From the NCBI GenBank assembly GCA_937900755.1, contig CALCDN010000030.1, positions 1-12,455 on the forward strand: DNA of 12,455 bases. The letters run 5' to 3'. The notes beneath the pieces are model-generated. The model had not been told where the DNA came from. It did no database searches and saw only the letters and a list, made by a program, of their open reading frames with translations. The first letter of the stretch is position 1. Each line of letters begins with the position of its first letter. The DNA comes from an uncultured Acetobacter sp. Its GTDB lineage: Bacteria; Pseudomonadota; Alphaproteobacteria; Acetobacterales; Acetobacteraceae. Of this stretch, positions 7,644-12,455 are shown in pieces. A program made the position numbers and the translations under genes.

Positions 7644-7898
7644 CCAGGCCACCCTGCGCGCAGGCCACGGACTATGGTCTGCCCAGCCGGGCCATACGTG
7701 GTGGCACGAATAAGTACTTTATTGGTCCTCATTCATGGAATGTGGCAACAGATGCGTCATTGGGCAAGCCCCAAACAGTATGCCCGTGCACAGAAAATCA
7801 TGCAGGCTTCGCACCAGTTTGTTGGCTCCATCGCCCCCGCACGATAGACTGACACCGTGCAGGCACGCTCTACCCATTATAGGCACCCAAGGCAGCCC
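7644..7898. promoter_or_regulatory. Divergent promoter region between mntH and the deformylase-like gene
   Basis: A 255-base noncoding stretch. A plausible sigma-70 promoter for the rightward gene is TTGGCT (7822-7827), 17 bases, TAGACT (7845-7850). Near the middle lies the palindrome AATAA-N5-TTATT (7709-7723), in a position suited to controlling leftward mntH. TTGCCA on the minus strand (7743-7748) is a possible mntH -35, but no convincing -10 follows. Two short blocks here recur upstream of the tannase gene (see findings). Confidence 0.4.
7709..7723. promoter_or_regulatory. Candidate operator palindrome upstream of mntH
   Basis: AATAA (7709-7713) and TTATT (7719-7723) are perfect inverted arms around GTACT. 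The site is 66 bases upstream of the mntH start. A metal regulator of the Fur/Mur or MntR type is the natural candidate, but the bases do not match a consensus I can recall, so the regulator is not assigned. Confidence 0.3.
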
Positions 7899-8396
7899 AT
7901 GACCGTACACCCCCTTGTCCTTTTCCCGGACCCGCGTTTAAGGCGCGTTGCAGAGCCGGCAGTCCTGTTTGACAACGCATTGCGCACCCTTGCCACCGAC
8001 CTGCTGGACACGCTGCGCGCCGCCCCGGGCATAGGTATTACGGCCCCCCATATCGGGGTCGGCCTGCGCGTTGTTGTTCTGGACCTTCCCGCAGGCCATA
8101 CCCCGCAGGTTTACATTAATCCCCACATTCTCTGGCAATCGGAGACCACGGAGCAGAACGAGGAGGGCAGTATTTCCATGCCGGGAATTTCAGCGTCCGT
8201 GACGCGCCCGAGCACGATCAAATTCCGGTATACTGATCTTAATGGGCATGGGCACGATGATGAGGCGACAGGCCTGCGTGCGGTTTGCCTCCAACATGAA
8301 ATCGACCAGCTCGATGGTGTGTTCTGGCTGCAAAGGCTCTCCAGCCTCAGGCGCAGCCGCCTCATGGCGCGCTACAAAAAGATGGAGCGGGGCTGA
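7899..8396 (+). CDS. Peptide-deformylase-like protein with altered metal-binding motifs
   Basis: Peptide deformylase removes the N-formyl group from new proteins using a metal held by one Cys and two His. This 165-residue protein has the fold signature and length (usual 165-190). ATG 7899 is preferred, with AAGG at 7889-7892; GTG 7857 would add 14 unrelated residues. Motif I is GIGITAPH (44-51), where the family usually has GxGLAAPQ, so Gln becomes His. Motif II is EEGSISMPG, with Ser at 91 instead of the ligand Cys of EGCLS. Motif III is HEIDQLDG (133-140), with Gln at 137 instead of the second ligand His; the catalytic Glu at 134 remains. Two of three ligands are thus changed and normal deformylation is unlikely. 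A true def gene probably exists elsewhere. It overlaps the sulfotransferase gene tail-to-tail by 25 bases. Confidence 0.85.
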   Translation: MTVHPLVLFPDPRLRRVAEPAVLFDNALRTLATDLLDTLRAAPGIGITAPHIGVGLRVVVLDLPAGHTPQVYINPHILWQSETTEQNEEGSISMPGISASVTRPSTIKFRYTDLNGHGHDDEATGLRAVCLQHEIDQLDGVFWLQRLSSLRRSRLMARYKKMERG

Positions 8397-10075
8397 GCGG
8401 GCAGCCCCTTAAGCCCATCAAGCAGAGGCTTCAGAACCTCATCATCGGGGCGCCAGCGCCCGACCGCGCTACGATAGATTGGCCGCCGGACCTGTGCGGC
8501 ACTCGATGTTGTGACCAGACGCCGGGATTCGTAAAAACGCAGGCAGGATTCGTCCCATGGCAGGCCGCAATAGGCGATGATCCGCCGCGCACTGGCTTCC
8601 AGATCCTCGACAATATCCTCATAGCGAATATCAAGGATCGCACCTGCGGGCAAAACCTGCCGCCAATGCGCCATCTGCTCCTGATACTGGTGATGATAAC
8701 GCCCGAGTTCCCCCAGATCGAAGGTAAAATCCAGACTGTCGAAAGGAATGGAGAAGCAGGAAAGGCAGGTATCAATCGGGTCGCGGATACTGTGGATAAT
8801 CTGGGCGTTGGGCCATAATTGCCGGATTATTCCGATATGGAAAAAATTCCCCAGCAGTTTGTTGGAAATACGCGTGGGTGGATGCGCGCCTGTCCAGTCC
8901 TGCGCCAGCCCGTCCAGCCGTTGGAGATAGTCCTCGGCAATGGCATGCCGGTCGTGCCGGTCCATGCCCGCCAGTGAATTGCCCGCCTTCCAGTCTGGAA
9001 ACCGCTTGGCAGCATCCTGCAAGGTCTCGGTCAGGACACTGACTTCGCCAGCACCATAAACCTGGGGATGGCTGGCCAAGATCTGTTCGACCAGAGTTGA
9101 CCCGGACCTGGGCATGCCGACGATAAAGACCGGGCGGGGCGAGGGGTGGCCTGTTGCGGCGGTTTCCGCAATGATTTCTGCCGTAAAGCGCTCACGCACG
9201 GCCTTGGCGCCTCTGGCAATCTGCTCCTCGTTATAAGAGATACCCGCCCGGCGGAGCGCATTGGCTTTGAGAAGATGCTCGAACGCGACACGATGCTCTC
9301 CACTATCCGCCAGCGCCTTACCCAACGCGAAATGGAGCCTCATTCTGCCCTGTTCATCCAGCGTGTCCTCACGTCTGGCAAGAACCTTCATGGCGGCCAG
9401 CGCCGGATCGTTGGCTGTCAGTGTTGAGAGGCGGGCCAGCCCCAGATAATAGTTGGGCTCATCCGGTGCGTTAGCAATTGCCTGGCGCAGATGCGCCGCC
9501 GCCGCATTGATGTCCCCCAGTTCTTGCAAAACCAGGGACAGCATCGCATGGATCCGTTCATCCCTGGGCTGGAGCGCGCAGGCCTGTTCCAGATGATCCC
9601 GGGCCTGCACGTGGCGTCCGGCCTTGCGCAGCAGCATGGCTGTACCCGCGTGAATGGCATACAGGCTCGGGTCATGTTCCAGAACGGCACGATAGCAGGC
9701 AATCGCTTCATCCAGATTATTGCCTTCAACCAGCATCTGCACCAGATTGCGCGCTGTTTCCGTACTGGTCGGCTCATGCGTCAGGGCCGAGCGGAAAAAC
9801 GCCATGGCCTCATCGTTCCGCCCGATGGACCATAATGCCTTGCCCATGCCATTAAGCGCGGACATGTCGTACGCATCGACCGCCAGAACAGCGCGATGGC
9901 GCGCCATTTCCTCCGTGACGGAGTCAAGCGCCAGGATTGTCCGATATTGCTTGATTGTATTCTGGCCATGGCCATGCGTTGCCAAAGCCTGCGCCATGCC
10001 CATGTCTGCGGAGCGGGTCATGTCCTGCTGAGCCGTATTGTCCCCAGGCCGCGTGTTGCTGTTGGCTTTTTGCAT
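8372..10075 (-). CDS. TPR-repeat protein fused to a sulfotransferase domain
   Basis: Predicted cytosolic sulfotransferase that would move sulfate from PAPS to an unknown acceptor. It has 567 residues from ATG 10075. The frame is open to ATG 10132 and GTG 10141, and ATG 10021 (AGGA nearby) is also possible, so the start is uncertain. Residues ~55-275 form a series of about six tetratricopeptide-like helix pairs (LNGMGKALWSIGRNDEAMAF, then AIACYRAVLEHDPS). The sulfotransferase domain spans ~315-545. Its 5'-phosphosulfate loop is FIVGMPRSGSTLVEQ (317-331) and its 3'-phosphate segment is IIHSIRDPIDTCLS (426-439). This TPR-sulfotransferase architecture is common in alphaproteobacteria and annotated but rarely characterised. 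No signal peptide or membrane helix is evident. The C-terminal 25 bases overlap the deformylase-like gene on the other strand. Confidence 0.88.
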   Translation of the reverse strand: MQKANSNTRPGDNTAQQDMTRSADMGMAQALATHGHGQNTIKQYRTILALDSVTEEMARHRAVLAVDAYDMSALNGMGKALWSIGRNDEAMAFFRSALTHEPTSTETARNLVQMLVEGNNLDEAIACYRAVLEHDPSLYAIHAGTAMLLRKAGRHVQARDHLEQACALQPRDERIHAMLSLVLQELGDINAAAAHLRQAIANAPDEPNYYLGLARLSTLTANDPALAAMKVLARREDTLDEQGRMRLHFALGKALADSGEHRVAFEHLLKANALRRAGISYNEEQIARGAKAVRERFTAEIIAETAATGHPSPRPVFIVGMPRSGSTLVEQILASHPQVYGAGEVSVLTETLQDAAKRFPDWKAGNSLAGMDRHDRHAIAEDYLQRLDGLAQDWTGAHPPTRISNKLLGNFFHIGIIRQLWPNAQIIHSIRDPIDTCLSCFSIPFDSLDFTFDLGELGRYHHQYQEQMAHWRQVLPAGAILDIRYEDIVEDLEASARRIIAYCGLPWDESCLRFYESRRLVTTSSAAQVRRPIYRSAVGRWRPDDEVLKPLLDGLKGLPAQPRSIFL

Positions 10076-10212
10076 GCCCGCACCGTAGTGGTGAAAACCG
10101 TCTGACCTGTCAATTCCGTCCGCTCCCCACATATGGGCCACACTGATGTCATTTGGGGTGGAGGTCGACTTTTTTATCTTTTAACAGGCCGCACGGCGGC
10201 TATGCGGTCGTG

Positions 10213-11874
10213 TCAATCCGGCGCAACGCAGGCAAAGCTTGAAGCCTCATCCTGATCGCCATGCCCATCATACCGGGCAACTTCGGGCCATGCGCAAAGT
10301 GGCCTGCTCCGAATGACTTTTCCACCCTGAACCCGGGAGGCCACAACCCTGTCTGGAGCCTGGCCGCGCACAACCCAATTATCAATTGCCCCCAGTTTGC
10401 TGAACGTGTCACACCCCGCTCCACCATAGCAGTGCCCCATTCCGGGGATTTCCATAAGGCGTGCATCGTTCTGCTCCAAAGGCGTGGCGTGCCGCATGAG
10501 CGCCTGGTAATACCCGGCCAATTCCTGCGGATTATGCCCGTCATTCCAGCCAATATACAGCAAGAGCCTGCCCCCACGCGCAAAAAATGGCTCCAGATTA
10601 TCCCCAACATGCAGCAATGGACCAAGCCTGCTGGTTGCAAGAGCAATGTCTGCCTGCCAGTTCAGGGTCGTCCAATCCCACGCAGGGTTCTGGAACGCGG
10701 CGTATTTGAAAAGATCAAGTGCCACGGGAAAGGCTTTCCCATCAGCTGAAAATCCCTCTTCGCTCCCTCTGGCAGGCCCAGGGAAAATCACCTTGCCCGT
10801 AGCAGGGTCAACCGGACCGCGGTAAATCTGCGCCACCGCCTTGACCTCATTGGCCGTCAGGCACTCCGTGGTGTCCTGCCCCGTGCACAGGAGTTGCCCA
10901 GGCTCAAAGCGGCACTGCTCCGGCTCCTCCAGAAAACCCTGTTTTTTCCCGACAGAAGACGCGCAAGCGTTCATGACCGCCTTGTGCAGAAGCAGGAACT
11001 TCTCCCGCGTTACCCGCAGGGCAGGATCATGATAACTCATCCATCCCGCCCAAAGCTGCTCCGCGTTAAAATTGACAATTGGGTTGGGGGGCGCACCGGC
11101 AACAATCCCGTCATAATCCTCGGGGTAGCGTTTGGCTTCGATCAGCCCTTCCAGCCCCCCAAGCGAACATCCGATCCAGTAGGCATGGGATGCATCCCTC
11201 CCATAGACCTGCCGGACAACCCGCTTTGCCAGCACCGTCATCAGGTGGTCGGCCCTATAGGCGTAATCGACAAGTTTTTCTGGGTGCCCCATCGTAAAGC
11301 GCCCACCCTGGCCGTCCGGTGTGGCGCCATCATGGCCCGTATCCGTGCTGGCAACGGCATAGCCCTCGCCAATCCCCGTCACCATTGCGTCATACATGAT
11401 CCAACCCGCCCACCCGAAATTGCCAATCCCGAGCAGCTTGCCATTCCAGTTGTGGAGCGGCAGCCATATTTCCGTATGGATGATTGAATCTGAAGACGGA
11501 CGCATTGTTACGCCAACACGGCAGAATTCTGGATTGCTTTTCTGGACCGGGCGTCCGGCAAGGTTCATGCCCGGTGCCGTCATGATCCGGCTCAACTGCG
11601 TCTGGGGGCTATGCCACTGTCCAGCCCCTACGGTTTCAACCATGGTAAAGGTCGTATCAGGGGAAGCAAGGGCCTGCACCAGATCCTTACAACCCGCAGC
11701 GTGCGCCTGTGCGGGCAGGAAAAGTGGCGCAGCAGGCAGAAGGCACAGCGCCGGTGCCATTTTCGCCAAAAGCCGAAAGCGCGTCAGCGCACCGCAAAGA
11801 CGGCGGTAGGGCAAAATTTTTCGGGGAATTCCCGGTATTCTTTTTCGTGTCCCTGTCATGCCAGTCACTGTCAC
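10213..11874 (-). CDS. Secreted tannase/feruloyl esterase family protein
   Basis: Predicted exported ester hydrolase acting on gallate, ferulate or similar aromatic esters. The best-supported start is GTG 11874, which has GGAGG (11880-11884 on the plus strand) five bases upstream and gives 553 residues. ATG 11859 and ATG 11760 are alternatives. An Arg-rich N-terminus precedes a hydrophobic signal segment (MAPALCLLPAAPLFLPA at 39-55), with cleavage near AHAA (57-60). The family's catalytic pattern is complete: nucleophile S237 in GCSLGG preceded by C236, Asp 445 in GWNDGHN, and H481 followed by C482 in GMGHCYGG. In tannase-family enzymes the two Cys next to Ser and His form a disulfide (CS-D-HC motif). 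YPEDYDGIVAGAP (250-262) is also typical. It is apparently monocistronic between the TPR-sulfotransferase and tRNA-Cys. Substrate is not decidable from sequence. Confidence 0.9.
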   Translation of the reverse strand: MTVTGMTGTRKRIPGIPRKILPYRRLCGALTRFRLLAKMAPALCLLPAAPLFLPAQAHAAGCKDLVQALASPDTTFTMVETVGAGQWHSPQTQLSRIMTAPGMNLAGRPVQKSNPEFCRVGVTMRPSSDSIIHTEIWLPLHNWNGKLLGIGNFGWAGWIMYDAMVTGIGEGYAVASTDTGHDGATPDGQGGRFTMGHPEKLVDYAYRADHLMTVLAKRVVRQVYGRDASHAYWIGCSLGGLEGLIEAKRYPEDYDGIVAGAPPNPIVNFNAEQLWAGWMSYHDPALRVTREKFLLLHKAVMNACASSVGKKQGFLEEPEQCRFEPGQLLCTGQDTTECLTANEVKAVAQIYRGPVDPATGKVIFPGPARGSEEGFSADGKAFPVALDLFKYAAFQNPAWDWTTLNWQADIALATSRLGPLLHVGDNLEPFFARGGRLLLYIGWNDGHNPQELAGYYQALMRHATPLEQNDARLMEIPGMGHCYGGAGCDTFSKLGAIDNWVVRGQAPDRVVASRVQGGKVIRSRPLCAWPEVARYDGHGDQDEASSFACVAPD

Positions 11875-12165
11875 CCTTGCCTCCCAGAATGAGCCTGTCG
11901 CCTGAACGGCATGAAAGAGGCTGTCTGCCATGACCCACCCGTTCGGCCTTACAATGCTGTCGCCATCCACCTCTACCGTATCAGGTTTTTACCCACGTCA
12001 CGCGGTGGCGTCGACCGGGAGGGACAATCGTGCATTGGGCAACCCCGGACTATGGTCCAGGATACCCAGGCCCTGCCAGCACACCAGGGCGCACCATACA
12101 GGGCAACAAACCGCTGTTTTCTGCGGGGAATGTCAACAGGCTTGATTTATTTTCAGGGGGGGGAG
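11875..12165. other. Noncoding stretch between tannase-family gene and tRNA-Cys
   Basis: No credible gene in 291 bases; the open frames here lack ribosome sites and family features, and several run through the tRNA antisense. It must contain the leftward promoter of the tannase-family gene, for which I see no clear -35/-10 pair. Visible items are a run of eight G (12156-12163), a GGAC-TATG-GTCC hairpin at 12047-12058, and a weak hairpin CCGC/GCGG (12111-12114 and 12123-12126). On the minus strand that weak hairpin is followed by TTTGTT and could end the tRNA transcript. Confidence 0.4.
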
Positions 12166-12239
12166 TGGAGGTCCGGGCGGGAATCGAACCCACATACGCG
12201 GATTTGCAGTCCGCTACATAACCATTCTGCCACCGGACC
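12166..12239 (-). tRNA. tRNA-Cys (anticodon GCA)
   Basis: All arms fold on the minus strand. The acceptor is GGTCCGG (12233-12239) with CCGGACC (12170-12176). The D arm is short, with GGTTA in the loop. The anticodon stem is GCGGA/TCCGC around CTGCAAA, with anticodon GCA at 12205-12207. The T arm is GTGGG-TTCGATT-CCCGC. The discriminator base is U (12169), the cysteine identity base, and the 3' CCA is encoded (12166-12168). Total length is 74 bases with CCA. Confidence 0.97.
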
Positions 12240-12251
12240 GTGCACGGTCGC

Positions 12252-12280
12252 TATATCTCTCCGGACGAACCCGCGGTCAA
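12252..12280 (-). promoter_or_regulatory. Probable sigma-70 promoter of tRNA-Cys
   Basis: On the minus strand TTGACC (12275-12280) and GATATA (12252-12257) are exactly 17 bases apart, and the -10 ends 12 bases before the mature tRNA 5' end. The spacing and both hexamers fit a housekeeping promoter, so the tRNA can be transcribed independently of the upstream gene. Confidence 0.65.
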
Positions 12281-12340
12281 GCGGTTAACCTTCAGTCTTT
12301 TCTCCGCGCGGATATTTTTTGTTGCCGGGGTATGAGCTTA

Positions 12341-12455
12341 TCAGACATTACGATCCCGGACCTCCGGGTCGAAGTTACGTTCCCAAAGGCGTGCGGTGCC
12401 GATCTGGTCGTGCGTTGTCGGCTGAAGCTGGGGATTCGTCAGATACGCTGCAGCC
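12341..12455 (-). CDS. Unidentified protein, C-terminal 37 residues (5' end outside window)
   Basis: An open minus-strand frame enters from the right edge and ends at TGA (12341-12343), about 100 bases upstream of tRNA-Cys. The visible tail reads AAYLTNPQLQPTTHDQ followed by IGTARLWERNFDPEVRDRNV. Its composition (balanced charged residues, single Trp, few Cys) looks like real protein. I do not recognise the family. A competing plus-strand frame starts at ATG 12332 and is also open to the edge, but its product is Cys/Arg/Leu-heavy and looks like antisense. The choice between them is not certain. Confidence 0.5.
   Translation of the reverse strand, partial: AAAYLTNPQLQPTTHDQIGTARLWERNFDPEVRDRNV

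Noticed and set aside
10142..10212. Hairpin CCGCA/TGCGG plus A/T run between the tannase-family and TPR-sulfotransferase genes as a terminator
   Set aside because: On the minus strand the stem is only five pairs and is followed by A-rich rather than T-rich sequence; on the plus strand the T-run lies on the wrong side.
12156..12163. Run of eight G as a possible phase-variable tract
   Set aside because: It is not inside a gene and does not sit in a recognisable promoter spacer; it lies just past the tRNA 3' end.
12030..12221. 63-residue plus-strand open frame ending in VRAGIEPTYADLQSA
   Set aside because: Its end is the antisense of tRNA-Cys, a well-known source of false protein predictions.
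12302..12319. Palindrome TCCGCGCGGA followed by a T-run as a plus-strand terminator
   Set aside because: The palindrome leaves no room for a proper loop, so the usable stem is about three pairs, and no plus-strand gene ends here.

Overview
The window looks like a chromosomal stretch from an acetic acid bacterium (Acetobacteraceae, for example Acetobacter, Komagataeibacter or Gluconacetobacter). This rests on fairly GC-rich coding sequence, an acetoin-breakdown operon next to acetate kinase, a secreted tannase-family esterase and an alphaproteobacterial-type tRNA-Cys. The genus is inference. No transposase, phage gene, CRISPR array or rRNA was seen, and all long genes are intact except those cut by the window edges.

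Left part (1-5100): the 3' part of acetate kinase (ackA, +) converges on a short AcoR-like regulator (-). That regulator is divergent from a compact acetoin dehydrogenase operon acoA-acoB-acoC (+), which ends in a strong intrinsic terminator at 5061-5098. AcoAB (thiamine-diphosphate E1) cleaves acetoin to acetaldehyde plus an acetyl group. AcoC (lipoyl-bearing E2) passes the acetyl group to CoA. Acetate kinase could draw ATP from the acetyl phosphate derived from it. The E3 subunit (dihydrolipoamide dehydrogenase) is not in the operon and must come from elsewhere. The regulator has GAF, PAS-like and Fis-type HTH parts but lacks the sigma-54-activating AAA+ domain of classical AcoR.

Middle part (5100-8400): a secreted outer-membrane beta-barrel protein of the 'transporter / MetA-pathway' type (+), then an Nramp manganese transporter mntH (-). 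The mntH gene is divergent from a peptide-deformylase-like gene (+) in which two of the three metal ligands are replaced.

Right part (8370-12455): a TPR-sulfotransferase fusion (-) overlaps the deformylase-like gene tail-to-tail by 25 bases. It is followed by a secreted tannase/feruloyl-esterase family protein (-), a noncoding stretch, tRNA-Cys(GCA) (-) with a recognisable promoter, and the 3' end of an unidentified gene (-) at the edge.

I see no clearly new multi-gene system. The two points most worth following up are the AAA+-less acetoin regulator and the metal-ligand-depleted deformylase paralogue.
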